This document shows, one piece after another, positions 6,677-14,779 of a stretch of DNA of 16,707 nt. Where the stretch lies: positions 1-16,707 of the forward strand of contig JBEBJQ010000087.1 of the NCBI GenBank assembly GCA_040079795.1, given 5' to 3'. The DNA comes from SXIZ01 sp040079795. GTDB lineage: Bacteria > Pseudomonadota > Gammaproteobacteria > Methylococcales > Methylomonadaceae. The stretch's first letter is position 1. Each line of letters starts with the position of its first letter. Both the position numbers and the translations under genes were made by a program. The notes under the pieces are model-generated. The model saw only the letters and a list, made by a program, of their open reading frames with translations, was not told the origin of the DNA and made no database searches.

Positions 6677-9238
6677 ATGACTCAAACAGAACCATCCCCG
6701 CACACACCGATGATGCAGCAATTTCTGCGTATTAAGGCAGAACATCCGCATACCCTGTTGTTTTATCGCATGGGGGATTTTTATGAACTGTTTTTTGATG
6801 ATGCCAAAAAAGCCTCACAACTCTTGGATATTACCTTAACCAGCCGAGGACATTCAGCCGGAGCCCCGATTGCGATGGCGGGCATTCCCTATCACGCCGC
6901 AGAAGGTTATATTGCCCGATTGTTAAAACAAGGTGAATCGGTTGCAATTTGCGAGCAAATTGGTAACCCTGCCACTTCAAAAGGCCCCGTTGATCGGCAA
7001 GTAGTGAGAATTGTCACCCCCGGCACCGTGACCGATGAGGCATTACTGGAAGAGCGTAAAGACAATTTACTGGTGGCGATAAGTGATCTTGAACAACCTT
7101 TTGGCATTGCCAGTCTTGATCTCACCAGCGGTCGTTTTGTGTTACAACAGGTTGAACGCTTGGAACAATTATTGGGCGAAATTGAACGACTGGCCCCCGC
7201 AGAGCTGTTAATCCGCGAAGATTCAACATTATTAAAAATTTTTAAAACCCGCGCCGGAATATGCTCAAGACCACCCTGGCACTTTGAAGTCAAAAGTGCC
7301 ACGCAACTGCTGTTAAAACAATTTAACGCCCGTGATTTAAAAGGATTCGGCTGTGAAAATATGCCCACAGCAATAGCTGCGGCCGGGTGCTTACTACAAT
7401 ACCTTAAGGATACCCAACAGAACGTCCTGCCACATATACAAGGCATTCGTATCGAGCGCAGTGACTCCTGCATTACGCTGGATGCTAACAGCCGCCGTAA
7501 CCTTGAACTCGACTTCCACCCATCCGGAAAGGCGCAATTCACTTTATTAGGCGTTCTGGACAAAACCGTTACCGCCATGGGCAGCCGTTGTTTAAGGCGC
7601 TGGATACACCGCCCGTTGCGAGATCACAAGATTCTTAAACATCGATTTGCCAGTATTGAATCCTTACTCCACAACCGTTTGTATCAGGATGTACAATCGC
7701 TATTAAGGCAGGTAGGGGATATTGAACGTATCAGTTCAAGAGTTGCGCTTAAATCGGCGCGCCCCCGGGATTTACTGGTCTTACGTAACACCTTAGCGGC
7801 GTTACCGGGGTTACAACAAAGCTTAAACAGTATTGATACCCCGCAATTGGCTAGGCTTTGCCAAGACATCGGTGAACAACCGGAACTATTGCAGTTATTA
7901 CACCGCGCAATTATTGATAATCCACCTGTATTAATACGGGACGGCGGCGTTATTGCAGCAGGCTATCATCCTGAGCTGGATGAACTGCGCAATTTAAGCC
8001 AAAATGCCGATCAGTTTTTACTGGATATGGAAACCCGTGAACGCACAGCGACCGGTATTTCTCAACTGAAAGTGCAATACAACCGGGTACACGGTTATTA
8101 CATTGAAATATCCCATCTACACAGCGCGAAAGTGCCAGCGCATTACACCCGCAAACAAACCCTAAAAGGCGCTGAACGCTATATCACCCCAGAATTAAAA
8201 GGCTTTGAAGATAAAGTACTGAGCGCACGCGAAAAATCCCTGGCCTTTGAAAAATCCCTGTATGAAGAGTTGCTCAATCATATAAGCCTGTCACTCACAG
8301 CTTTACAACGTTGTGCCAGTGCTTTGGCTGAACTGGATGTGCTGGTCAATTTTACGGAACGCGCCGTTACCCTTAATTTATCCAAGCCTATTCTGAACGA
8401 CCAAGCAGGGCTGGTGATTGAAGCTGGACGGCATATTGTGGTTGAACAGGTCACCGATAGTCCGTTTGTGGCGAATGACCTGGTGTTTTCAAGCCAACGC
8501 AAAATGCTGGTAATTACCGGCCCTAACATGGGTGGTAAATCAACCTATATGCGACAAATTGCGCTGATGGTATTAATGGCGCATATCGGCTGTTACGTGC
8601 CTGCCAAAGCCATGCGTTGCGGGGCGATTGACCAGATTTTTACCCGCATCGGCGCATCGGATGATCTGGCCAGTGGCCGTTCGACCTTTATGGTGGAGAT
8701 GTCCGAAACCGCTAATATTTTGCACAATGCCACTGCAAATAGTCTGATTTTAATGGACGAAATTGGTCGTGGCACCAGCACTTTTGATGGCTTGTCGCTG
8801 GCCTGGGCGTGTGCCGAGTATCTGGTTAAACAAACCAAAGCCTATACCCTGTTTGCAACTCACTATTTTGAACTGACCACCCTGGCGGAAAAGCACCGCG
8901 GTATTCATAACGTGCATTTGGATGCGATGGAACACGGCGACAAAATCATTTTTCTGCATGCTGTTAAGGACGGCCCTGCCAACCAAAGTTACGGTTTACA
9001 AGTCGCTGCCTTGGCCGGCGTGCCCAAACTGGTGATCGAAAATGCCAAAGCTATATTGCAACAACTGGAACAGCAAGCCTATGTAGAGCAGCAAGTCACT
9101 TCCGGCAGTAATCAGCTGGATATTTTCAGTAGTGTTGAATGCCATCCGGCAGTGTGTTTGCTGGCGGAGATTAAACCCGATGAGTTAACACCGCGGGATG
9201 CCTTGGCATTAGTGTACCGGTTAAAGGGGATGGTTTAG
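6677..9238 (+). CDS. mutS: DNA mismatch repair protein MutS
   Basis: This 853-residue ATPase recognises mispaired bases and small loops, then recruits MutL for methyl-directed or nick-directed repair. The domains are in the family order. The N-terminal mismatch-reading motif is GDFYEL (Phe35, Glu37), preceded by HTPMMQQFLRIKAEHP. Connector and lever/clamp regions follow. The ABC ATPase has Walker A GPNMGGKST (615-623), Walker B LILMDEIGRGTSTFDG (about 688-703) and the FATHYFELT switch. The length equals that of E. coli MutS and the N-terminus aligns closely with it, so the ATG is secure although no strong Shine-Dalgarno is seen. The C-terminus PDELTPRDALALVYRLK matches the family's small dimerisation domain. 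It has its own promoter candidate and no co-oriented gene follows, so it appears monocistronic. No defect is visible. Confidence 0.98.
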   Translation: MTQTEPSPHTPMMQQFLRIKAEHPHTLLFYRMGDFYELFFDDAKKASQLLDITLTSRGHSAGAPIAMAGIPYHAAEGYIARLLKQGESVAICEQIGNPATSKGPVDRQVVRIVTPGTVTDEALLEERKDNLLVAISDLEQPFGIASLDLTSGRFVLQQVERLEQLLGEIERLAPAELLIREDSTLLKIFKTRAGICSRPPWHFEVKSATQLLLKQFNARDLKGFGCENMPTAIAAAGCLLQYLKDTQQNVLPHIQGIRIERSDSCITLDANSRRNLELDFHPSGKAQFTLLGVLDKTVTAMGSRCLRRWIHRPLRDHKILKHRFASIESLLHNRLYQDVQSLLRQVGDIERISSRVALKSARPRDLLVLRNTLAALPGLQQSLNSIDTPQLARLCQDIGEQPELLQLLHRAIIDNPPVLIRDGGVIAAGYHPELDELRNLSQNADQFLLDMETRERTATGISQLKVQYNRVHGYYIEISHLHSAKVPAHYTRKQTLKGAERYITPELKGFEDKVLSAREKSLAFEKSLYEELLNHISLSLTALQRCASALAELDVLVNFTERAVTLNLSKPILNDQAGLVIEAGRHIVVEQVTDSPFVANDLVFSSQRKMLVITGPNMGGKSTYMRQIALMVLMAHIGCYVPAKAMRCGAIDQIFTRIGASDDLASGRSTFMVEMSETANILHNATANSLILMDEIGRGTSTFDGLSLAWACAEYLVKQTKAYTLFATHYFELTTLAEKHRGIHNVHLDAMEHGDKIIFLHAVKDGPANQSYGLQVAALAGVPKLVIENAKAILQQLEQQAYVEQQVTSGSNQLDIFSSVECHPAVCLLAEIKPDELTPRDALALVYRLKGMV

Positions 9239-9378
9239 GGTAATAGGGAAACAGCTAGAAACCTGTAACTATTCGACACGCTTGCCAATATCCCTTTCGG
9301 GGGAAGATTTTAAGTTTTAAAGACGTTCAAAAACACCCAATATAATTGATTTTGCTTGAAATATGCCCCATTCAAACG

Positions 9379-9600
9379 CTAAATCAAACCCAGAAGGACA
9401 GCCTGTACAGTAGCGGCGGTTTTATTCGCCGCGCCTAACTTATCCAACACATAGTTAATATGAAAATTTACGGTACGCTCGCTGATAGTCATAATATCCG
9501 CTATTTCTCCGGCGGTTTTGCCATCTGCCGTCCAGCGCAGCACCTCTTTTTCCCGCTCCGTAAGCGTAATATCCAAAGCCATCGTTAACTTAGGCTCCAT
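9379..9600 (-). pseudogene. LuxR-type quorum-sensing regulator, C-terminal HTH fragment
   Basis: Seventy-three residues remain of what is normally a roughly 240-residue autoinducer-binding regulator. The LuxR HTH is complete: LTEREKEVLRWTADGKTAGE, then IADIMTISERTVNFHIN and KLGAANKTAA, including the linker residues MEPKL that usually precede it. The N-terminal acyl-homoserine-lactone domain is missing. Upstream of the ATG at 9600 the frame runs into antisense of an IS3 transposase, so the regulator was cut at about 9598-9606. No remnant of the autoinducer domain is recognisable beyond the IS and there is no luxI nearby. The piece still has an ATG at the junction, so a free HTH peptide could in principle be made, but no ribosome site is evident. 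It is most likely a dead gene remnant. Confidence 0.8.
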
Positions 9601-10257
9601 AAAAATGGTAAGCCGTACGGTCTGAAAACCATCGCAGCCAGCCTGAAACGCCAGGGTCTCGTGGCCAAAGCGGCCCGGAAGTTTAAGGCGACCACCAACA
9701 GCAAACACAACTTGCCGGTGTTCGATAATTTGCTGCAGCAGGACTTTTCTGCCACCGCGCCGAATCAAAAATGGGCCGGTGACATAACGTATTTATGGAC
9801 GGACGAAGGCTGGCTGTATCTGGCCGCCATCATAGACCTGTTTTCCAGGCAAGTTGTTGGCTGGTCCATGAGCGGACGGATGACGGCGGACCTGGCTTGC
9901 AATGCGCTACGGATGGCGGTTTTCAGGCGTAAACGCCCTAAAAGCGTGATGGTGCATTCGGATCGCGGGAGCCAATATTGTTCACACGCTTACCGGCAAT
10001 TGCTACAACAGCACGAATTGTTAGGCAGCATGAGCGCCAAGGGCTGCTGTTACGATAATGCCTGCGCCGAAAGCTTCTTCCACTCGTTCAAGGCCGAAGC
10101 AATTCACGGCGAGCGATTTGAAACGCGTGAAGCCATTCGGCAGGCTGTGTTTGAATATATCGAAACGGATTACAATCCCGCCAGGTTACATTCTTCCAAT
10201 AGCTTCCAAAGCCCGATTGAATTTGAAGACAATTTTAAACAATCTCTCGCTTCTTGA
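9601..10257 (+). pseudogene. IS3-family transposase OrfB, N-terminally truncated
   Basis: Reading in frame from 9601, the translation enters the family at GKPYGLKTIAASLKRQGL and continues through RKFKATTNSK into the rve integrase core. The best downstream start for a residual protein is a GTG at 9661 (198 residues). The catalytic triad is intact: Asp in AGDITYL, Asp in VHSDRGSQY and Glu in NACAESFF, with exactly 35 residues between the second Asp and the Glu (DD35E). The C-terminal FEYIETDYNPARLHS is also typical. OrfA and the first part of OrfB, including the helix-turn-helix needed to bind the ends, are missing. So the open frame is a remnant despite its intact active site. It lies antisense to the LuxR fragment and is not related to the flanking genes. 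Confidence 0.8.
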
Positions 10258-10284
10258 TTTGTCCGTTTTTGATGGTGGGGATCA
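9601..10284 (+). mobile_element. 5'-truncated IS3-family insertion sequence
   Basis: The element carries the 3' part of an IS3-type orfB and a plausible right end: after the stop, GTCCGTTTTTGATGGTGGGG then ATCA, ending in CA at 10284 as IS3 ends do. The left end, orfA and the beginning of orfB are absent because the left border abuts the LuxR fragment. No target duplication can be recognised. The element cannot transpose by itself in this form. Confidence 0.75.
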
Positions 10285-10363
10285 GATCCTGCGAACACGC
10301 AAAATTGGATTGGTGTCAATATGTCGCCACTATTCTTCAACCCGTGAAACCAGGCCGTGTAAG

Positions 10364-10444
10364 CCCGTAGGCTGGGTTGAGTAGTAACGAGACCCTGCAA
10401 AGGCAATGCTTTAAGTTGGGCTTCGCTGTATTCAACCCTACGGG
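10364..10444. repeat. Palindromic intergenic repeat (MITE/REP-like)
   Basis: The left arm (10364-10395) begins CCCGTAGGCTGGGTTGAGTA and the right arm (10414-10444) is its approximate reverse complement, ending TTCAACCCTACGGG. The arms are similar but not identical, with an 18-nt spacer. GTAGG(NT)GGGTTGA...CGAAGCCCAAC-like palindromes recur in many proteobacterial intergenic regions. Only one copy lies in this window. Confidence 0.65.
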
Positions 10445-10808
10445 ATAACGCATATCCTGCTGAAACTTGTACGCATAAAATTGCCCCCAACGATAGCCAG
10501 AGCGCGGATTCTTTTTACTGATATCGAGAGTAGAATAAACGCAGCATCTACTATTAAGTTCATTTTGAGGTTAGTGCATCGGTTAGAAGGGAGGTCTAAT
10601 TTTGAAAACAGTAGCCACCCTTCGGTTCGTAAGACAAACAGGGTTTATACGGGGACTGCGACTGGAGCACCCGTTTCATATAGATGCGGATGTTGCACGG
10701 AGCATTTGCCCTCTGGATTAGACGGGGACACCTGACCTATTTTATTTGACATTGGATGGTGAACCCCGCGTAAGCGATGTAAAAAGCAAAAAATATTAAC
10801 TTCAAGCA
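10445..10808. other. Gene-poor stretch, no recognisable gene
   Basis: Short open frames occur on both strands but none has a ribosome site, family motif or plausible composition. A GACGGGGACACCTGACC stretch near 10720 looks like the edge of some mobile-element remnant, but I cannot assign it. The region probably consists of scars from the IS and repeat insertions around it. Confidence 0.4.
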
Positions 10809-10829
10809 CTTACAAGGGATAATTGTAAG
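10809..10829 (-). terminator. Hairpin after the phosphatase gene
   Basis: CTTACAA (10809-10815) and TTGTAAG (10823-10829) form a perfect 7-bp stem with a 7-nt loop, about 30 bp past the minus-strand stop codon. On the minus strand a T-rich run (ATTTTTTGC) follows after about 13 bp, so it is a reasonable but not ideal intrinsic terminator. Confidence 0.4.
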
Positions 10830-10857
10830 GCGGTTGAGCTGGTAAGCATTTTACCCC

Positions 10858-12861
10858 CTACAATAAAAACACCTCCGGTTCTTCACCATTAAGTAAACAA
10901 TGCTTTGCTGGCCGACCGTTTTGCAATACCACCAATCCAATATTGCATTTTGGTGTGATGCGTTGCTGATGGGAATTGCCCTCTATGGTCAAATACTTAC
11001 CATTTGATTGCCAGCATTGTTCTGGATTTAAACCATAATTACTGTGTTCAAATACCCCGTGCTTTTTATTAACAATATCATTAATGATATTAAATTTATT
11101 TTTAGCACTCGGTGTATTACATAGCGCGGAGCTGGTCAACTGTAGGCAGTTTAAGGTTTTATTTTCATTTTTAAAGTCAGCGGCAGTTGTAAAGGAATAA
11201 TGCACATCTCCCGATAAAAAAACACATTGGGGTATATGCATCCGATGCAGGAGGCATTTTAAAAATTTTGCAAAACCCTCACGGTTCGATATCCAGGCTT
11301 CCGCATCAAATTGCCTAATAATTAAGACGGTTGCCTTACCTTCGAGCCCGAACATTTTCTCAAACCACCTGACCCAAAAAGTGTCCTCAATGGATCCTAT
11401 TGCCCATAATAGAAATTGTTGTACTCTTTCAATCGGTGCAAAGCCCATCACCGGCGTCGTTGCTACAAAAATCGGCCAGCAGGAAACAAGGTTTAATTCG
11501 CCATTATCGACATCCTGTTCTATGTTGGCGGTCAGCATCGCCCATTCTACGCGTAGCCAATCCAACGCATAACGGTCCAATAATTGCGGCGGGTAATAAG
11601 CGCCATCCGGCTGCCGTTGCGTGCGCGAATCCATAACAATAACAGGCGGGTTAGTAGGTACGGAATATCCCCAGCTATGATGCTTCCAGGTAGTCAGTTC
11701 GTATCGATCAGTGACTTTAAAAGAGGCTGACGGGGAAGCCGCTAAATAATTCGTGATCGCCTCAGTAAAAGTCGCATCAAAATTCTGCGGCGCATTGCCC
11801 CACCCCTGAAACGCCCAATAACTGGCCAAGGCATTGGCGACCACCCGTTGCCCCAAATCAAGGCCGCGCACTTTGTAATACCAGGCGCCGGTAATATTCC
11901 AGTCATCCGTGACATCATGGTCATCAAAAATCATGTACGTTGGAATATTGGCAAACAACCGCCTTACTTTGGGCAAGGTTTCATGAAAACTGTCGAGTGC
12001 CTCCCGTCGAGCCCCACTTTCCGATGAAAAATCCGGTTGCCAATTCCCCGCGTTACCCAATACATATAGATACATGGCAGCATATTCACCGAAGGTGAAT
12101 AAATGGTTATCCGCTTCTGTAGAACTAAAGCCAGCCTGCTTTCGGGCAACGTTCTCACGGCTTGCTAGCAAAGTAGGAACAAACAATTGGCCTACCGGCG
12201 TTACCGGGGGCGATTTTTTACCGAACAGGCCACGAAGGTTTTCCATAAACCGATTAAAACGCGATTCCGGTAAATCCTCCCAAGGTAGCAACTCCTGATA
12301 CCCCAATAAAATCAATGCTTTTTCCATCAGCAAGCTAAGAATCGAATGCGCAACATCATCAGCATAAATTTGATCGCCGGTTAGTAATAGCAGAGCCGGA
12401 CGTTTATCTAAATCATTATAGGTATCAGCAAGTTCCGCATCCCCAAAACTCAACGCGTCTTTAGCATTTCCATGCGGCTTCCGGCAGCTGCCATGTAACA
12501 AATGGGTTAACTGGCTCGGAATAAAAAAACTGGGGTGGGCAGCGCCCGCATAGGTTAAATTGATGCTTTTGAAATCTAGCGCCTTATCGTTACACTCAAT
12601 CCGGTAGGACAATACGGTGTCGAGTGGAAAAAAACTGTCTTTAAGTATTGGGTGAGCCTGTAAAAGATAGATAAATAAATGTTTACCTAATTGTTGACCT
12701 TCGCTTGGTACCGTCGTCTTGGGATCGTTTTCCCCCAACAGCACATCACCGTCATAAACCATTAATTTGAAATTAACCGCCCTGTCGGCCGCTATCCAAA
12801 CACACACAACCTCAGCAGTTGCCCGCCGTAATATGGGCCCTGCAAGCAAATAATCCAACAT
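10858..12861 (-). CDS. PhoD-like metallophosphatase (alkaline phosphatase D family)
   Basis: This 667-residue protein has the metallophosphoesterase blocks of the PhoD family in order: LLLLTGDQIYADDV (157-170, metal ligands Asp163 and Asp168), MIFDDHDVTDDWN (310-322, the DDHD-type block with His315), VMDSRTQRQPDGAYYP, and LSGDVHYSF (549-557, Asp552 and His554). An N-terminal all-beta domain (about 1-105) precedes the catalytic part, as in other long bacterial PhoD-like proteins. Such enzymes hydrolyse phosphate mono- or diesters using Fe/Ca or similar metals. The substrate here is unknown. No signal or Tat peptide is visible at the N-terminus, unlike secreted PhoD, so it is probably cytoplasmic. 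AAGGAGG seven bases before the ATG is the strongest ribosome site in the window and fixes the start. The gene stands alone. Confidence 0.85.
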   Translation of the reverse strand: MLDYLLAGPILRRATAEVVCVWIAADRAVNFKLMVYDGDVLLGENDPKTTVPSEGQQLGKHLFIYLLQAHPILKDSFFPLDTVLSYRIECNDKALDFKSINLTYAGAAHPSFFIPSQLTHLLHGSCRKPHGNAKDALSFGDAELADTYNDLDKRPALLLLTGDQIYADDVAHSILSLLMEKALILLGYQELLPWEDLPESRFNRFMENLRGLFGKKSPPVTPVGQLFVPTLLASRENVARKQAGFSSTEADNHLFTFGEYAAMYLYVLGNAGNWQPDFSSESGARREALDSFHETLPKVRRLFANIPTYMIFDDHDVTDDWNITGAWYYKVRGLDLGQRVVANALASYWAFQGWGNAPQNFDATFTEAITNYLAASPSASFKVTDRYELTTWKHHSWGYSVPTNPPVIVMDSRTQRQPDGAYYPPQLLDRYALDWLRVEWAMLTANIEQDVDNGELNLVSCWPIFVATTPVMGFAPIERVQQFLLWAIGSIEDTFWVRWFEKMFGLEGKATVLIIRQFDAEAWISNREGFAKFLKCLLHRMHIPQCVFLSGDVHYSFTTAADFKNENKTLNCLQLTSSALCNTPSAKNKFNIINDIVNKKHGVFEHSNYGLNPEQCWQSNGKYLTIEGNSHQQRITPKCNIGLVVLQNGRPAKHCLLNGEEPEVFLL

Positions 12862-12988
12862 GCCACCCTCCTTCTCACCCTTTAGATGATTAGATGATTA
12901 ATAGACACAATTCAGATAAGTAAAAATGCATAACTCATTTAAAACCTGAATTAGAGCGTTTTATTGGCAACTGAAGCAAAAAAAATGT

Positions 12989-13081
12989 GTCATACCCGCC
13001 GGGAAGCGGGTATCCAGTGCAAAGGATGGCAAGCCCCGAAACATTCCTAGCGTGGATTCCGGCAATCCCTGCCGGAATGAC
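12989..13081. repeat. 93-bp palindromic dispersed repeat
   Basis: The element starts GTCATACCCGCCGGGAAGCG and ends with GGCAATCCCTGCCGGAATGA then CG. Its ends are inverted (GTCAT...ATGAC), and each half contains its own small GC-rich hairpin (CCCGCCGGGAAGCGGG and TTCCGGCAATCCCTGCCGGAA). This is the familiar 'GTCAT(A/T)CC..GGAATGAC' type of intergenic repeat found in many gammaproteobacteria. It is non-coding; one copy lies in this window. Confidence 0.7.
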
Positions 13082-13234
13082 GATTTTTAAAAACAGTTGC
13101 ATGTGCTCATTTATAACGACTTTACTTAATGCTGACCAAAATATTAATTGCCCTTTATTTCAGCAGCTTTGAAAAATACCGGCTTCCCTTTCAGTTTGAC
13201 TATAACCCTTATCAACCAAACAAACTATGGATTT

Positions 13235-13272
13235 TTTCACAGTAAAAGTGTGAAATAGTTCACGGCTATTTC
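13235..13272. promoter_or_regulatory. Two overlapping, mutually exclusive hairpins
   Basis: TTTCACA-N7-TGTGAAA (13235-13255) and GAAATAG-N7-CTATTTC (13252-13272) are both perfect 7-bp inverted repeats with 7-nt loops. They share the bases GAAA, so only one can form at a time. They lie about 280 bp before the decayed dockerin gene. Either a switch-like leader RNA or a double operator would fit. Confidence 0.4.
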
Positions 13273-13368
13273 GCTCCAAAAGTATGACAATTCAGCGTGG
13301 ATGGTAACTACCTGGATAAATCCCTACCCAGTGCAAAATTTGTTTGAAGTCGGTATTTCGTCTGTAAG

Positions 13369-13393
13369 CCTCTAATACCAAGGGTTTAAGAGG
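13369..13393. other. Imperfect hairpin
   Basis: CCTCTAATACC and GGTTTAAGAGG can pair at 9 of 11 positions around a 3-nt loop. It is one of several hairpins in the otherwise non-coding stretch 13082-13548, where I see no gene. Confidence 0.3.
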
Positions 13394-13495
13394 TGGTGCA
13401 GGGCAAACCGTTCTTTTGGACAAACAACCCCATATTAACCCCTCTCATTAAATAGATATTAAAAGTATGTATCAATGATATTTATCAAGTCGGTT

Positions 13496-13517
13496 CGATA
13501 AGGGTAACCCCTTATCG
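13496..13517. other. Perfect 9-bp hairpin
   Basis: CGATAAGGG-TAAC-CCCTTATCG is a perfect stem with a tetraloop just before the dockerin pseudogene. No T-tract follows on the plus strand, and on the minus strand the flank (AACCGACTTG) is also not T-rich. It is therefore a structured or operator-like site and not a clear terminator. Confidence 0.4.
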
Positions 13518-13548
13518 GGCTAGTCATAAATGGTACTATGCGAGATAA

Positions 13549-14001
13549 AAGAATAACTCTAATCAGACAGTTGTGCAGCGAGTAACAAGCTTGGGTGAGC
13601 AGACTTGTAACAGTAATCAAGTTGTCGCTGCCAATGATCAAAGAGTAGTGATTGACGTTTGTGACGGCGTTGGCTATATCAGTAAAAGGGTGTCGCAACG
13701 AACCTTGCTAGCTTACTGCCACCGGATGCAGGTATAACAATAAGCCAAATACTTTCCCTTAATGAAGCAGGTCAGATTTTAGCGTATGGCAATGGCAATC
13801 AAGGTCAGGTATTGCTGACGCCGATAAGTCAGACTGCCGCTTCTTGTGACGCTAACCAAGATAATAACGGACTTATCCATCACCTATGCCGCCAATCGCA
13901 CCGCTAACCTTGCCTATGACATTGATGGTGATAGCATGGTTACAGTCAGGGATGTGCGTAAATGTGTATTGCAGTGCAATAAGGTTAATTTCGAATTTTG
14001 A
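13549..14001 (+). pseudogene. Decayed HAF/dockerin-like gene, C-terminal remnant
   Basis: This is a broken paralogue of the gene at 14780-16313. In successive frames it reads SNQVVAANDQRVVIDVCDGV, then GVATNLASLLPPDAGITIS and LSLNEAGQILAYGNGN, then CDANQDNNG, and finally DLSITYAANRTAN, AYDIDGDSMVTVRDVRKCVL and QCNKVNFEF before a TGA. These match DLNTLIPANSGWKLSS, INEAGQIL, CDANQDG and YAANRTANPAYDIDADG of the downstream gene. Two lesions are visible. One is a -1 shift near 13684-13690. The other is an 11-nt loss around 13870 that removes the second half of the first calcium loop; the interval from the loop's Asp codon to the TAT codon is 37 nt here against 48 nt in the other copy. An in-frame TAA at 13546 bounds the recognisable part. 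The N-terminal portion is lost or unrecognisable. Confidence 0.8.
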
Positions 14002-14014
14002 TGAGCAACGCGCC

Positions 14015-14029
14015 CCCATAAGGGTTTTT
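14015..14029 (+). terminator. Weak terminator-like hairpin before the cohesin gene
   Basis: CCC-ATAA-GGG followed by five T residues lies between the pseudogene stop and the cohesin gene's ribosome site. The stem is only 3 bp, so this is tentative. Confidence 0.2.
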
Positions 14030-14049
14030 AAAATTTTGAGGATACTATT

Positions 14050-14679
14050 ATGAAATTTTCCAACACAAAGAAAGCTACAAAAATCCTGCAAGGTGTATGC
14101 CTGATAACATTTTTACTAAACTCAAGTATGGTTACCGCCGCCACCTTGTCGCTGACTTCCTCATCACAAAATATCTCAGCAGGTACTAATGTATCCGTGG
14201 TTTTAGGCATATCAGGATTGAAGCCTTCGTCATTAGGGGCTTATGATTTAACGTTACAATATGACAATCCGATCTGGAACTTTACGGGTGGGTCATTTGG
14301 CAACGAACTTGGGACGACTTTATTCGACACTCTGGCTGTTGATAGCAATGGTTTTTTACATCTCGCACAAGTAAGCCTAGAGTCACCTGATAGTTTAAAC
14401 ACTGCACAGCCTGATTCATTTGCATTAGCCACGTTAAATTTTATTGTATCCAATTCATTATCCGGTTTTAGCAGTACATCAATGTTTACTTCTAACGTTA
14501 TCCTGGGCGATGCAAATGGTGATCCACTAACAGTGAGCGATAAGGGTTCCCTGACATTTTTCTCAACAGCCCCCCCTTCCGCCATTCCGCTTCCTGCCAC
14601 CTGGCTATTATTTTCTGCAGGCTTGGTGTTTGTTGAAGGTACGCGGCGATGGTCTGGAAAGCGCAGAAAAACAATATGA
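14050..14679 (+). CDS. Secreted cohesin-domain protein with PEP-CTERM-type sorting signal
   Basis: This 209-residue protein has three parts. A signal peptide occupies about residues 1-30 (Lys-rich start, hydrophobic core ILQGVCLITFLL, cleavage near VTA-A). A cohesin-like beta-sandwich spans about 32-171. Its cohesin hallmarks are LSLTSSSQNISAGTNVSVVL, the LGAYDLTLQYD strand that resembles the docking face, QPDSFALATLNFIV and the closing GDANGDPL...GSLTF. The C-terminal anchor is IPLPATW (179-185), a hydrophobic segment (LLFSAGLVFV) and a basic tail RRWSGKRRK, which is the three-part PEP-CTERM/VPLPA signal processed by exosortase. It is therefore predicted to be exported and handed to the envelope or extracellular matrix. 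GAGGA before the ATG supports the start. It lies 100 bp before a dockerin-like gene, with which it probably forms an operon and a binding pair. The exosortase is not in the window. Confidence 0.82.
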   Translation: MKFSNTKKATKILQGVCLITFLLNSSMVTAATLSLTSSSQNISAGTNVSVVLGISGLKPSSLGAYDLTLQYDNPIWNFTGGSFGNELGTTLFDTLAVDSNGFLHLAQVSLESPDSLNTAQPDSFALATLNFIVSNSLSGFSSTSMFTSNVILGDANGDPLTVSDKGSLTFFSTAPPSAIPLPATWLLFSAGLVFVEGTRRWSGKRRKTI

Positions 14680-14779
14680 CTTCAGTTAAGCGAGGTGCGC
14701 AACGCGTCCTTGACCGTCCTGCCGGTTAATTGTAAAAGCTATGTCAACGGCTCGGTTTTTTAAATGATAAGGGGGCAAT

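Noticed and set aside
6907..7578. 223-codon open frame antisense to mutS
   Set aside because: It lies entirely within mutS and has Ser/Arg/Cys-rich shadow composition.
9601..9768. N-terminal extension of the LuxR fragment frame up to an ATG at 9768
   Set aside because: Those residues are the antisense of the IS3 transposase; only the part from 9600 down resembles LuxR.
10481..10735. 84-codon plus-strand frame in the gene-poor stretch
   Set aside because: It has no ribosome site or motif and lies among insertion scars.
13400..13409. AGGGCAAACC, the core of the c-di-GMP-I (GEMM) riboswitch
   Set aside because: The required second half (a GGGACGCAAAGCC-like stretch and its stem) does not follow, so the match is probably chance.
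14241..14600. 119-codon frame antisense to the cohesin gene
   Set aside because: It is a shadow of a gene with clear signal peptide, domain and anchor.
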